The translations under genes and the position numbers were made by a program. A stretch of DNA of 64,000 nucleotides, from contig NZ_BBMK01000003.1 of the NCBI RefSeq assembly GCF_000755285.1, positions 225,956 to 289,955 of the forward strand, written 5' to 3'. The DNA is from Nonlabens ulvanivorans. GTDB lineage: Bacteria > Bacteroidota > Bacteroidia > Flavobacteriales > Flavobacteriaceae. Each line of letters begins with the position of its first letter. Within the stretch, counting starts at the first letter, position 1. The notes under the pieces were generated by a model. The model was not told where the DNA came from. It ran no database searches and saw only the letters and a program-made list of their open reading frames with translations. Shown here piece after piece: positions 33,852 through 43,433 of this stretch.

Positions 33852-34748
33852 TTATTCAATAACGGTAGTCGTTTGTGTTTTCATAGTCATTTTCATTTCT
33901 TGAGGCATCATTTCAGATTTCTCAATAACAATATCACCATCTAATTCTTGCGTTATGGATGCGTTAGTAATCCAGCCTGTTTCTTTACTAATAGTGTAAG
34001 TACCAGAACTAGGACCAGTAAGATTATAAGTGGCCTGCATTCCATTAAGATTTGTGCTAGCGTTATCAGGAGTTTTTAATATAGCCGTTGAACTGATGAT
34101 ATAAGAATCCTCAGTAACGCTATCCAATTGAAAACTGCTAGTAGCCTCAAAAGAAGCTATGGAATTTACAGTTATCGTTTGATACCAAGAATCACCTATC
34201 GACACTTCTTCTATAGGTAAAATTGCAGTTAACTGCTGGTAGTTAGAACTTTGCTTTTCTGCACCCATTTCCTTTTTTAGAGCTGCTTCTACTTGCAATA
34301 ATTGCATTTGAGGCATTTCTACACCTTCTGTTAACCCATCTATTTGTGCACTATTGTCAAAACTTAAGATCTCACCATGCTTATTCATGGTAATTTTAAT
34401 AGGCTCTTTAATCATATTTTTAAAAATGGTATTCATCGCGTTAGACGCAGGACCATCAGATGATATCATTTCTGTTCCCATAGGAGATTTAGTTTCGTTT
34501 GACATTTTTTTAACCACAATGTCTATGTAATAAATACCGTCCTTGATATCTGTAACTATATAATCAGTTTCAGTTGAAATAATAGTTGTGATTTCTTGAG
34601 GCATTCCATTAATTACTTGCTTCTGCTCGCTAGTTACCACTTGATTTTGAGGATATGACTTTCCTATTTCAAGATTATACACGATTTCATATTGCGCCGT
34701 GGCGACAATGCTGAAAAGTATTGCAATAAATAATAGAGATTTTTTCAT
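33852..34748 (-). CDS. Secreted hypothetical protein (DUF6263-like), 298 residues
   Basis: A signal peptide (MKKSLLFIAILFSIVATAQY, cleavage near residue 18) leads into a beta-rich protein with repeated segments of the kind GDSWYQTITVNS and GPSSGTYTISKETGWITNASI. The layout resembles DUF6263 proteins of Bacteroidetes, whose function is unknown. No lipobox Cys and no T9SS tail is seen, so it is probably periplasmic. It is transcribed alone, divergent from the T9SS type B gene. Confidence 0.65.
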   Translation of the reverse strand: MKKSLLFIAILFSIVATAQYEIVYNLEIGKSYPQNQVVTSEQKQVINGMPQEITTIISTETDYIVTDIKDGIYYIDIVVKKMSNETKSPMGTEMISSDGPASNAMNTIFKNMIKEPIKITMNKHGEILSFDNSAQIDGLTEGVEMPQMQLLQVEAALKKEMGAEKQSSNYQQLTAILPIEEVSIGDSWYQTITVNSIASFEATSSFQLDSVTEDSYIISSTAILKTPDNASTNLNGMQATYNLTGPSSGTYTISKETGWITNASITQELDGDIVIEKSEMMPQEMKMTMKTQTTTVIE

Positions 34749-34873
34749 GTTGTTTTATTTAGGGTGGCAATATAATATAGGAAATATAGATTACGAGTTT
34801 TTTAACGATAAACTAACGATATCTCAGTTCTTGGTAAATAATTATTATATTTTTGCTTTCAAATATTCTTTTT

Positions 34874-37492
34874 TTGAAAAAGCAACTGATTTTAAGCTTG
34901 TTATGTTTGTTTATTTTCGCTTTCGCGAAAGCGCAATCTGTAAACACTTCCTATTTATGTCTTGCAAATGGTGACATCGTCCTAGCAGATTTAGGTAACT
35001 GTAGTTCAACCGTTGTGGCTAGCTATTCCTCTTCTTTCTTTGATATAGCACAAGGAGATACTGATGATACACTTTACGGAATTCGAAATGACGAATTATT
35101 TTTAATCAATGTATCCAATGGTTCAGTGACCTCATTGGGAGTTTTAAATGTTATAGGTTTTACGGGAAACTTTAGAGTAGATTCTCTAGTTAAGGAAGGA
35201 CCAGGTACTCTATTAGGTGTCCATACAAACTCGCCTGGTGGACTTTTTAGATTTGACATTGCAAGCATGACCGCTACCTTTATAGGTGATACAGGTTTTC
35301 CTAGTGCTGGTGATTTAACTTACTTTAATGGTAATCTTTACCTAAGTGCAGATGGTAATGATCTTGCTCTTATCGATGTTGCAAACCCTAGTAATTCAAG
35401 TCTTGTAGGAACCATTCCTGGAGTGTCTGGATTTAATAACGTTTTTGGAGTGGTAACCATTATCACCGCAAATCCTTGTGCTATCAATCCCACCTTTGAA
35501 TTAGTAGCAACTGGTGGAAATGATACTCGTTTTATTGATATAAATACAGCACAAACTACAGCGAACTGTTCTAATTTAGTGAGCTCAGATATTTTTGGGG
35601 GGGCTGCTGAGGTCGCATCAGATGTTATTTGCTCGATTAGTTTAGAGATAGAAGATTCTAACGGAAATACTGATCCAGAATATTGTCAAAATGCAAATAC
35701 AATTCTTAATACAACAGCAGATCCTTTAACGCCACTAGGTGTATACTCATATGAATGGCGTATACAAGGTCAAGCAGGTGTAGTAGGTACTAGCGTTATT
35801 TTACCTATTAATATAACGACTACTACTACTTATGAATGTACTATTACAGACTCTGGACGTGTTGCGCCAGATAATATTGCGACCTCTACTATTACAGTTA
35901 CGGTAAACCCTTTGCCATCGTGGAACCCTATTGCAAATGTTATCGCGCATAGTAATTATACATTACCAGCAATAACAGGAACTAATATACCTACAAATGC
36001 TGCATTCTATGATAATCCGGCCCATATGGGTACTCCTTGGAGTACTGGTAATTTAGTCGATCAAACTTTTTTTACTACTAATCCAGCAACAATTTACGTT
36101 TATGGAATTGATGCTAATGGTTGTGAACTCATTGAGCAGTTTGACATAGAATTTGTTGATGTGCAGGTAACTATTAGTCCTAGTGGAATACAAGATGTAT
36201 GCGTTGGTGATATGGTCACGTTAACCGCTACACCAGTTCCTGCAAATGCTTATGGTAATTATACCTATAACTGGTCAGATACACAGGGAACAAGTTATCC
36301 TAACACGGCATCTATTACCGTAACAGTGAATGTTGCTACCACAGTATCTGTAACAGTAAACGATTCTGGCGTTGAGAACGGCACGGATATGGGTTTTGAT
36401 ATGACAGATTTCAATGTATTTGCGGTTATTGATATAGATGATCTAGTAGATCAAAACGTGACAGGTAGTTTTACATTTCCGGCCATAACTGGAACAGGTT
36501 TAACAGGAACTGAGGCGTATTATACACAGCCTAACGGAAATGGAACTATGTATAATCCAGGCGATGTAGTAACAACAGCAGACTTTGCGGTATTGCCAAT
36601 CGCTCTCTACATTTATGATGATAATGGTAGTTGTAGCGATGAAGAAAGTTTTATCCTAGGTATAATGGATCCACCTATACTTAGTCTAACAATTAGTGCA
36701 ACAGGAAATGATTTTTGTGCTGGAGAGTCTACCACATTAAACGCAACAGTTAATCCTGCGACTGCACAAGGGTCTTATAGTTATGAATGGAGAGAACAAG
36801 GTATGACCACAGTCTTATCTACCGCGATGTTTTTAACAGTAACACCAGCTGTTACTACTACTTATGAATGCACAGTTACAGATAGCGGTTTAACGACTAA
36901 TAATTCAATTACAGAAACGATTACTATCAACGTTATACCAGTGCCAGAATTGAATCTTATTGCTTCTCAAAATGCTACAGGCTCTTATACTTTTCCTAGT
37001 ATTGGTGGTAACAATTTGAGTGGTAACCAATTGTTTTTTACGGATGCTGGAGGATTAGGTTCTTCATACATGACAGGTGATATTGTAGATATCACTGATT
37101 TTACAACTTATCCTGTAACCTTATATGTTTATGATGTCAATGCCTCTGGTTGTGATGATGAGGTAAGTTTTGAGTTAATTATCAATCCAATAATTATCAT
37201 TCCTGAACCAGAAGGACCGTTGTTTGTGATTCCAGATTATATGACACCTAATAATGATGGTTATCACGATTTCTGGAGAATAGATATTAATAGTGCAGAT
37301 ATTACTGTAACAGGTATTTATATTTTTGATAGGTATGGGAAACTATTAAAGCAACTAGCGCCAGATGGGATAGGATGGGATGCTACATATAATGGTAATC
37401 CATTACCGTCTAGCACCTATTGGTATCAATTAAAATATGAAGTTAACGGTGTTCCTACAGAGACGACAGGTTTTTTTGAAGTGAAAAGGTGA
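34874..37492 (+). CDS. T9SS type B surface protein with PKD-like repeats
   Basis: A secreted protein of about 872 residues. No ATG precedes the signal peptide. The TTG at 34874 gives MKKQLILSLLCLFIFAFAKAQS, a better start than the TTG at 34853. The N-terminal part (LANGDIVLADLGNCSSTV, then GNLYLSADGNDLALIDV) looks like a beta-propeller. Then come repeats with CVGDMVTLTATPVPA / CAGESTTLNATVNPA and YECTVTDSG, and the C-terminal gliding-type sorting domain (IPDYMTPNNDGYHDFWRI to TTGFFEVKR). Palindrome copy 6 forms the end of the signal peptide (AFAKA). A G7 at 35597-35603 is in frame (FGGAAE). Exported by the type IX system. Confidence 0.88.
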   Translation: MKKQLILSLLCLFIFAFAKAQSVNTSYLCLANGDIVLADLGNCSSTVVASYSSSFFDIAQGDTDDTLYGIRNDELFLINVSNGSVTSLGVLNVIGFTGNFRVDSLVKEGPGTLLGVHTNSPGGLFRFDIASMTATFIGDTGFPSAGDLTYFNGNLYLSADGNDLALIDVANPSNSSLVGTIPGVSGFNNVFGVVTIITANPCAINPTFELVATGGNDTRFIDINTAQTTANCSNLVSSDIFGGAAEVASDVICSISLEIEDSNGNTDPEYCQNANTILNTTADPLTPLGVYSYEWRIQGQAGVVGTSVILPINITTTTTYECTITDSGRVAPDNIATSTITVTVNPLPSWNPIANVIAHSNYTLPAITGTNIPTNAAFYDNPAHMGTPWSTGNLVDQTFFTTNPATIYVYGIDANGCELIEQFDIEFVDVQVTISPSGIQDVCVGDMVTLTATPVPANAYGNYTYNWSDTQGTSYPNTASITVTVNVATTVSVTVNDSGVENGTDMGFDMTDFNVFAVIDIDDLVDQNVTGSFTFPAITGTGLTGTEAYYTQPNGNGTMYNPGDVVTTADFAVLPIALYIYDDNGSCSDEESFILGIMDPPILSLTISATGNDFCAGESTTLNATVNPATAQGSYSYEWREQGMTTVLSTAMFLTVTPAVTTTYECTVTDSGLTTNNSITETITINVIPVPELNLIASQNATGSYTFPSIGGNNLSGNQLFFTDAGGLGSSYMTGDIVDITDFTTYPVTLYVYDVNASGCDDEVSFELIINPIIIIPEPEGPLFVIPDYMTPNNDGYHDFWRIDINSADITVTGIYIFDRYGKLLKQLAPDGIGWDATYNGNPLPSSTYWYQLKYEVNGVPTETTGFFEVKR
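34919..34932. repeat. Palindrome GCTTTCGCGAAAGC, copy 6 (inside signal peptide code)
   Basis: The exact 14-bp core, read as AFAKA at the end of the signal peptide of the T9SS type B protein. Confidence 0.95.
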
Positions 37493-37584
37493 TCTTGATT
37501 AACTTTGGCTTAGTTATTGGAATTTGAAAAATATATAAACAATAGGGAACATTTTAATTATCTTGTGCCCGTTAAAATACAATC

Positions 37585-38073
37585 ATGAAAAAATTATTAT
37601 TACTAGTAGCTTTTGTAGCTTCATCTTTCTCATTTGCACAAACAGGTTATGTTGATGCAGAATTCTTATTGTCTAAAATGCCAGAAGTTAGTGCTGCAGA
37701 AACACAATTAAAAAATTACACAAGCAATCTTCAAGCAGATATCACTAAGGCAGAAACCAATGCTAATGCAAGATTCCAAGCATTACAACAAGAGGCGCAG
37801 TCAGAAGGTGTTACTGATGAGAGAAGACAAGAGATTATTCAAATGGCACAACAGTTAGAAGGTTCTTTAAATACAGAAAAGCAAGGTGCAGAATTAAAAT
37901 TAGCGACGAAACGTAATGAATTAATGCAACCTATATATGATAAATTAAATGCGGCTATAGAAAAAGTTGCTAAAGCAAAAGGATTTAAAATAATAATGTC
38001 TGTAGGTTCTGTCTTATTTGCAGAAGATTCTGTAAATATTACTGAAGCAGTTAAAACAGAAATGGGATTATAA
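37585..38073 (+). CDS. OmpH/Skp-family periplasmic chaperone-like protein
   Basis: A 162-residue protein with a signal peptide (MKKLLLLVAFVASSFSFAQT). The mature part begins GYVDAEFLLSKMPEVSAAE, as in OmpH, and continues as a long charged helix with coiled-coil character (about residues 40-115). It ends with the strand KGFKIIMSVGSVLFAEDSVNIT. Skp/OmpH proteins hold unfolded outer-membrane proteins in the periplasm. It is transcribed alone, followed by a strong terminator. Confidence 0.93.
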   Translation: MKKLLLLVAFVASSFSFAQTGYVDAEFLLSKMPEVSAAETQLKNYTSNLQADITKAETNANARFQALQQEAQSEGVTDERRQEIIQMAQQLEGSLNTEKQGAELKLATKRNELMQPIYDKLNAAIEKVAKAKGFKIIMSVGSVLFAEDSVNITEAVKTEMGL

Positions 38074-38088
38074 AATTTCTCAAATCAT

Positions 38089-38120
38089 AAAAAAGCCGCT
38101 CTTTATGAGCGGCTTTTTTT
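38089..38120 (+). terminator. Rho-independent terminator after the OmpH-like gene
   Basis: A 13-bp stem with a TTTAT loop and eight T residues, 16 bases after the stop. The next 230 bases to hppD hold no gene that I can see. Confidence 0.92.
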
Positions 38121-38350
38121 TATGATTTGATGTAAGTAAACAGGCATAAATAGTCTTCATCAATACTTTAGTTATATTCAAATCTGTATATTTACCTAGC
38201 TTAGAATAAAGTAGCATTTTAAGCTTTAAACCTTAGATGCAATGATCGATTTCTCATATAAAATAGCTTCTCACGTAAGAGCGATGTGGTAATAAAATAA
38301 GTTCTCAAATCAAGAATTTACTATTACAATATTTACAAATCAAAACTATT

Positions 38351-39512
38351 ATGTCTAAAGAAATAAAAAACTTAACTAACCTTGCTAACACAGAGTATTC
38401 ACTTAAGAAACTCTTTAGCGAAGCAGAGGATTTTCTTCCTTTATTAGGTACAGATTACGTAGAATTATACGTAGGTAATGCAAAACAAGCAGCGCATTAT
38501 TATAAAAGTGCATTTGGCTTTCAGTCATATGCATATGCAGGATTAGAAACGGGTTTAAAGGATCGTGTTTCATACGTCTTAACGCAAGGTAAAATTAAAT
38601 TTGTTCTTACCACACCTTTACAAAAAGGTGGAGATCTTAACGAGCACATCAATGTACACGGTGATGGTGTGAAAGTAGTTGCCCTATGTAGATGATGCTA
38701 GAAGTGCATTTGAAGAAACTACGAAACGAGGCGCAAAACCTTATATGGAGCCTACCGTAGAAAAGGATGAATTTGGTGAAGTAGTGCGCTCTGGAATATA
38801 TACGTATGGAGAAACTGTTCACATATTTGTAGAGCGTAAAAATTACGACGGTTTATTTTTACCAGGATATGAAAAATGGGAATCTCATTACAACCCAGAA
38901 CCTGTAGGCTTAAAATTTATTGACCATATGGTTGGTAATGTAGGATGGGATGAGATGAACAAATGGTGTAAATTTTATGGTGAAGTCATGGGATTTGCTC
39001 AAATCATATCTTTTGCAGATGATGATATCGCGACAGATTATACCGCTCTTATGAGTAAGGTAATGAGCAATGGAAATGGACGAGTAAAGTTCCCTATCAA
39101 TGAGCCAGCCGAAGGAAAGAAAAAATCTCAAATAGAAGAATATCTAGACTTTTACAATGGACCTGGAGTACAACATATCGCTGTTGCAACAGATGATATT
39201 GTTGCAACGGTTAGTGCCATGCGAGATCGAGGAGTTGAATTTTTATACGTGCCAGACACCTATTATGACGATATATTAGAGCGTGTTGGTGAAATTGATG
39301 AAGATATAGAATTACTTAAAAAGCATGGTATTCTAATCGATAGAGACGATGAAGGCTATTTACTGCAGTTATTTACGAACAATGTATTGGATAGGCCTAC
39401 CATGTTTATTGAAGTTATACAACGTAAAGGAGCTCAATCTTTTGGAGTTGGTAATTTTAAAGCTTTATTTGAAGCAATTGAAAGACAACAGGCGAGAAGA
39501 GGAACTTTATAA
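38351..39512 (+). CDS. hppD: 4-hydroxyphenylpyruvate dioxygenase (one frame break)
   Basis: HPPD turns 4-hydroxyphenylpyruvate into homogentisate in tyrosine breakdown, using Fe(II). The joined protein has 387 residues and two VOC-type domains. The first has YVELYVGNAKQAAHYYKSAF. The second has FIDHMVGNVGWDEM (first Fe-binding His), GPGVQHIAVATDDI (second His) and TMFIEVIQRKGAQSFGVGNF with the Fe-binding Glu and the conserved C-terminal helix. The frame breaks near 38686. Two bases are missing, and the family pattern (ALWVDDA) suggests two G. No other tyrosine-catabolic gene is in the window. Confidence 0.93.
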
Positions 39513-39530
39513 TAAATACCTCACACAAAT

Positions 39531-39568
39531 AAAAAAGCCCGAAATCTTAAATGATTTCGGGCTTTTTT
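39531..39568. terminator. Bidirectional terminator between hppD and the metal-associated operon
   Basis: A 16-bp perfect inverted repeat (39531-39546 with 39553-39568) flanked by A and T runs, between two convergent transcription units. Confidence 0.93.
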
Positions 39569-39580
39569 ATAAACGCATTT

Positions 39581-40306
39581 CTAGCCGACTAACATTATTA
39601 TCGCCATTATGATCATAATTGAATTTTCTATAAATGTAGCCTCTGTCATTGGTAATTTTAAAGCAGTTCCTAGACAGGCACATTGAATAGCCTTCTTATC
39701 TAGTAAGGTTTTAGTAACGCCACCAGTAGTGATACTTAAAACAATCAATGTGATAAGTAGTGCGATGTCTATTTGAAATCTTATTAAAAACATTAAACCT
39801 AGCGCCGTTTCAATAAAAGGATAAATCCATGCATACACCGGTATTAACTTTGCCAGTGGATCGTACATTTTGAAACTGTCTGGAAAACCTTTTAAATCTA
39901 AAATTTTAAAAAAGCTAAATACGATAAAGAATAAGCCCATGAAATCTAGCATGGCTTCATTCCAGTTCTCTCGATTAAAATTCAGTAAAATGGTTGCTAC
40001 TGTGATGTAGACTAGAATTAAAAATAAAGGTTTTAATTGTTGTAGCTTAGACTTTTCAGTTTCCGCTTTCGCGAAAGCGGATTTCTCAAAAACATTTGTT
40101 TCCTCTATCGGACTAATGTCATACTTAGGTGCTAGTGCTTTCTGGAAAGTATCTAGATTTATATGAGAGTCCATGTTAATGACGGCTTGCTCGTTTTCTA
40201 AAGAGACAACGGCCTTTTTTACATGGTTCATGTTATTTAATTTATTCTCAACATCAGTACGGCAACCATTGCAGGTCATTCCTTGAATATGATAAGTGTG
40301 TTTCAT
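39581..40306 (-). CDS. HMA metal-binding domain fused to a MauE/DoxX-like membrane domain
   Basis: A 241-residue inner-membrane protein. Residues 1-68 form a heavy-metal-associated domain with the motif GMTCNGCRTDVENKL (metal-binding Cys pair, residues 10 and 13). After a linker come four hydrophobic segments (from about residue 96) with a Cys-containing pair KKAIQCACLGTALKLPMTE, as in MauE-type redox membrane proteins. Palindrome copy 7 lies in the linker and encodes AFAKA (EKSAFAKAETEK). It is the last gene of a six-gene operon, three bases after its upstream neighbour. A thiol-redox or metal-transfer role at the membrane is likely but not shown. Confidence 0.82.
   Translation of the reverse strand: MKHTYHIQGMTCNGCRTDVENKLNNMNHVKKAVVSLENEQAVINMDSHINLDTFQKALAPKYDISPIEETNVFEKSAFAKAETEKSKLQQLKPLFLILVYITVATILLNFNRENWNEAMLDFMGLFFIVFSFFKILDLKGFPDSFKMYDPLAKLIPVYAWIYPFIETALGLMFLIRFQIDIALLITLIVLSITTGGVTKTLLDKKAIQCACLGTALKLPMTEATFIENSIMIIMAIIMLVG
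40064..40081. repeat. Palindrome GCTTTCGCGAAAGC, copy 7 (inside HMA-MauE gene)
   Basis: An 18-bp perfect palindrome (CCGCTTTCG plus its complement) in the linker between the two domains, read as AFAKA. Confidence 0.95.
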
Positions 40307-40308
40307 AG

Positions 40309-41025
40309 TTATTGAGGTAAATAAAGTGTTGCATCACTAGCTTTTAATTCATCCACATGACCAGCAATAATATTGTGCTTTAACGCTTTAAAGTGCATAT
40401 GTAAAAAGGTGGTGTGATGGGTAAATACAGCTTTGTGTTTTTTGGAATAAAAACCTATGATTTCTACTTCTTGGTTTTTAATAATCCCATAAGCTCCAGA
40501 TTCTTGATGCTTTTTATGATTATGCTCCATATCGCCATCTATCCAGTTAATCACGTGCCAGTTTAATTGATCAACTTTTCCTTTGATCAGAAAAGGAAAC
40601 GGTTGGTCTGTGTCTATTCCATGAAGTAATGCATGTGTTTCTATTTGTTGTTCTAAAGTAGTATGGTCACTAAACTGTTTTAACAATAGAGCGTTGGTCC
40701 ATTCGTCTACCTGTGCATACACCAGTAAAGCAGCATTATGATTAAATTGTGGATCTAATATCACACTATCCTTTTTAAAAGCTTTACTTACATATGACTC
40801 ACCATCAAATATTTGAATTTCACCTTTCAGATTTTCTAATGCACCTAAAGCATAGAGATGAGGTAAATCGTGAATGGAATCTAGAGACGCAGTCGCCTCT
40901 AGATTTCCAGACATGATGTTTATTAAAGCTCCATAATGTATAACAGTATGGTCGGTTCCCTTTTCCTCTCTACAGCCACATAGAACTAGGGTGATAATTA
41001 AATATAGAAATTTAATACTCCTCAT
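40309..41025 (-). CDS. Acetolactate-decarboxylase-like lipoprotein
   Basis: A 238-residue protein with a lipoprotein signal (MRSIKFLYLIITLVLCGCRE, lipobox Cys). The mature part follows the alpha-acetolactate decarboxylase plan: GALINIMSGNLE, then LYALGALENLKGEIQIFDGE (the GELxxxDGE segment), and near the end HMHFKALKHNIIAGH. The latter has the His-x-His then 11 residues later His spacing of the zinc site of AlsD-type enzymes, followed by DATLYLP. AlsD enzymes are normally soluble and make acetoin. A lipoprotein form inside a metal-associated operon is unusual, so the substrate may differ. It overlaps its upstream neighbour by 14 bases. Confidence 0.78.
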   Translation of the reverse strand: MRSIKFLYLIITLVLCGCREEKGTDHTVIHYGALINIMSGNLEATASLDSIHDLPHLYALGALENLKGEIQIFDGESYVSKAFKKDSVILDPQFNHNAALLVYAQVDEWTNALLLKQFSDHTTLEQQIETHALLHGIDTDQPFPFLIKGKVDQLNWHVINWIDGDMEHNHKKHQESGAYGIIKNQEVEIIGFYSKKHKAVFTHHTTFLHMHFKALKHNIIAGHVDELKASDATLYLPQ

Positions 41026-41895
41026 TTAAAATATCTTTGAGTGTATATTTAATCAATTGACCTTTACGATAATTAATGATGTACATCATTCCATCTTGTA
41101 CAAACAGATCTGTAGGTTTATCGATATTAGTTTCTATGATTTGTTTCAATTGATATTTCATGTCAAAAACTAGAATACGACCATTTTCAAAATCTGTAAG
41201 AAATATTTCTTCATCAGTTACATAAATTCCTGTAGCGGCGTTAATCTTTTGATCAGCTCCTATAATAGCGATTGCGTTTCCTGTTTTGTCAAAAACTTGT
41301 GCTCTATGATTATATGCATCGGCGATGTAGATATAGTTTTCTGTGATTTGCACATCAGTAGGATAATAAAGTTGACCTAACTCTTTTCCTTCTGTACCGA
41401 TGCTAATCCATTGTTCACCGTTGTAATAAAGTACACGATTAGGATAGAAGTCTGCAATAGCGATTTCATCTTCAAAAATGCTTATCGCTGCTGGTGCGTC
41501 TAACGAATCCTGTAATACAAGATAGTCTATCTTATTACCTCTCATTACAGCAATAGAATCTCGCCCATATTCTGGTACAAAAAGGCTCTTTCTTTAAGTA
41601 AGGAAGTGGTAACTTTATCAGTTATTTCAAAGTCTGCCTCTCCAAAATCTATATGCATCGGTCTTTCAAAGCCATCCATTTCAAATAGAATGCTGCCATC
41701 TTCACTAATCTTAACCACACGGTTATGGTCTCCATCACTTAGAAAAATATCATTACCATCCATAGCAATTCCTATAGGATTGATACCATCTAGTTCGATT
41801 ACTTTTTCAAACTGCCAGTCTTGTGGAATGGCAGCTTTATCTGTACATGAGATTATCGTGGCCGCAGCCACGATGGTGTATATTAAAGTTCTCAT
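41012..41895 (-). CDS. NHL-repeat lipoprotein (one frame break)
   Basis: The joined protein has 294 residues. The start at 41895 (MRTLIYTIVAAATIISCTDK) gives a lipoprotein signal and overlaps the upstream stop as TAATG, so a start at 41922 is less likely. The rest is made of six-bladed-propeller-type NHL repeats (GINPIGIAMDGNDIFLSDGD, LYYPTDVQITENYIYIADAY, AATGIYVTDEEIFLTDFENG). The frame breaks at a run of five A (41579-41583 on plus), where one is missing. Repair gives RAFFVPEYGRDSIAVMRG. NHL propellers bind partners or catalyse simple lyase reactions. Here the role is unknown. Confidence 0.82.
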
Positions 41896-42524
41896 TAGTT
41901 TGCTCTTTCGTATTTGCAACATGGGTGCAAGTTATCATAGCTAGCATCTGTGGCTCTTGTACCATTAGTATCGTGACCTACACCAGCCGCTGCCTTTTCA
42001 ATAGCATCATCACTAGTTAGGTTGTTATCATAGCTAACAGTTAGTATTTTAGTGTCTACGTTCCATATAGCTGTAGCAACACCATCAACAGCAGTTGTTG
42101 CTTTTTCTATACGAGCTTTACACATACCACACATTCCATTTACATACATTTTAGATGTGGTCACTTCACTGATAACTTCTTTTTGAGCTTCTTTGTTAGT
42201 TTCAACAGTACCATTTGCGCGTGTAATTTTTGCGTCGTTAGGTGTGTATCCCGCTTTTACTACTTGGGCTACAACAACTTCCATAGTTAACTCCTTTGCT
42301 GCCGGATAAGTGAATGAGAAATCTCCTGTTTCTATATCAATAGCAATGTCTTTAATCCCTTTAAATTCTTTAAATTTTTTCTCTAGGCCATAAGCACAGA
42401 ATGGACAGCCTAAACCGTCTACCTGTACCTCAAATTGATCTCTATCCTTATTTGATTGTGCTTCTACTTGGGTTAAAGCAAGTAGGCTTATCATTATGCT
42501 TAATATAATTGTTATTTGTTTCAT
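41895..42524 (-). CDS. Secreted protein with two heavy-metal-associated (HMA) domains
   Basis: A 209-residue protein with a signal peptide (MKQITIILSIMISLLALTQVEAQS). The first HMA domain has VDGLGCPFCAYGLEKKF (Cys pair CPFC) and the second VNGMCGMCKARIEKA (CGMC). The C-terminus ends HPCCKYERAN with two more cysteines. Such domains bind Cu(I), Hg(II) or similar soft metals. Being exported, it could act as a periplasmic metal carrier for the HMA-MauE membrane protein encoded downstream. It is third in the operon, and its stop overlaps the next start. Confidence 0.87.
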   Translation of the reverse strand: MKQITIILSIMISLLALTQVEAQSNKDRDQFEVQVDGLGCPFCAYGLEKKFKEFKGIKDIAIDIETGDFSFTYPAAKELTMEVVVAQVVKAGYTPNDAKITRANGTVETNKEAQKEVISEVTTSKMYVNGMCGMCKARIEKATTAVDGVATAIWNVDTKILTVSYDNNLTSDDAIEKAAAGVGHDTNGTRATDASYDNLHPCCKYERAN

Positions 42525-42603
42525 CTTGTTTTAATTTAATGTTTGTTCATATGAAGACTGTTATTGCAGTATCCAAGTTGATATTTGATGTGTTTATTTG
42601 TAA

Positions 42604-43368
42604 TTAAAAAGTATATCGCGTTCCCACAAAAACAGAATAGTTCAATGCGCGATCATCTGCTATATCTTGAATAAGAGGTAATTGAACCGCTAGATCAAAG
42701 GTGATGTTCTTACGAGCATATTGTATCCCTTGAGCATATAATAATTGGTACCAGTCGCGCTCATGTAACCATACACTGCTATATTCAAAATACAGATTAA
42801 GTTGATTATTAGGATATTGAGGTTTTAATAATGGAAGGCCAAAACCTAGTTTAGTTCTAAATTCGTCTAAGGTTCCATCGGGCATCCAGTTATAACCTAT
42901 CTCTGTTGAAATACCGTATTTAAGAGTTTCTAATCCAGATACAATACCATAATAACCTGAGTACTTTCCTGTAGAAATATCCATCACATCGATTTCCTGA
43001 CCAGTAGGTAACGTTTGTAAGGTCTTTGCTACCATACGGAATGTTCTTCCGGTACCATCTTTACGGTAAAATTGATATTTACCCATGATCTTCATGTCAG
43101 CAAGTCCACTACCACTGGTATCACTTAAGTCATAATTGACATAAGGTACGTGCAAAGCAATTAATGAATTTGCAGTAGGTAAATAATGGAGCATTATGGG
43201 AACATAAATGGCTGTTCCACGTTCGGTGTTTCTGATTTCAGTTAGGGTTTTCATAGTGAAGCTATTGCCTCCTAACATGATAGGTTTATCTGCTGTAATG
43301 GGTGGACCTTGAGAATACGCTTTCGCGAAAGCGAAAACCATCAAAGCCACCATAATAATATGTTTCAT
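42604..43368 (-). CDS. Outer-membrane beta-barrel protein, MetA-pathway (phenol_MetA_deg)-like
   Basis: A 254-residue protein with a signal peptide (MKHIIMVALMVFAFAKAYSQ) and alternating hydrophobic strands ending in RTRYTF-like aromatic residue (GTRYTF), typical of outer-membrane barrels. Segments such as IMLHYLPTANSLIALHVPYV and ADMKIMGKYQFYRKDG resemble the phenol_MetA_deg/transporter family often found beside heavy-metal genes. Palindrome copy 8 makes the end of the signal peptide (AFAKA). Second gene of the operon. Confidence 0.75.
   Translation of the reverse strand: MKHIIMVALMVFAFAKAYSQGPPITADKPIMLGGNSFTMKTLTEIRNTERGTAIYVPIMLHYLPTANSLIALHVPYVNYDLSDTSGSGLADMKIMGKYQFYRKDGTGRTFRMVAKTLQTLPTGQEIDVMDISTGKYSGYYGIVSGLETLKYGISTEIGYNWMPDGTLDEFRTKLGFGLPLLKPQYPNNQLNLYFEYSSVWLHERDWYQLLYAQGIQYARKNITFDLAVQLPLIQDIADDRALNYSVFVGTRYTF
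43319..43332. repeat. Palindrome GCTTTCGCGAAAGC, copy 8 (inside signal peptide code)
   Basis: The exact 14-bp core, read as AFAKA in the signal peptide of the outer-membrane protein, just as copy 6 is in another signal peptide. Confidence 0.95.
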
Positions 43369-43433
43369 AGTGTAATAAAATAAAGTTAGTATTCTTAATT
43401 AATGCCTAATGGCAATTGAGAAAACAACTTTAT

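Noticed and set aside
38121..38350. A riboswitch or leader gene before hppD
   Set aside because: No conserved RNA motif or credible short frame could be recognised in this AT-rich spacer.
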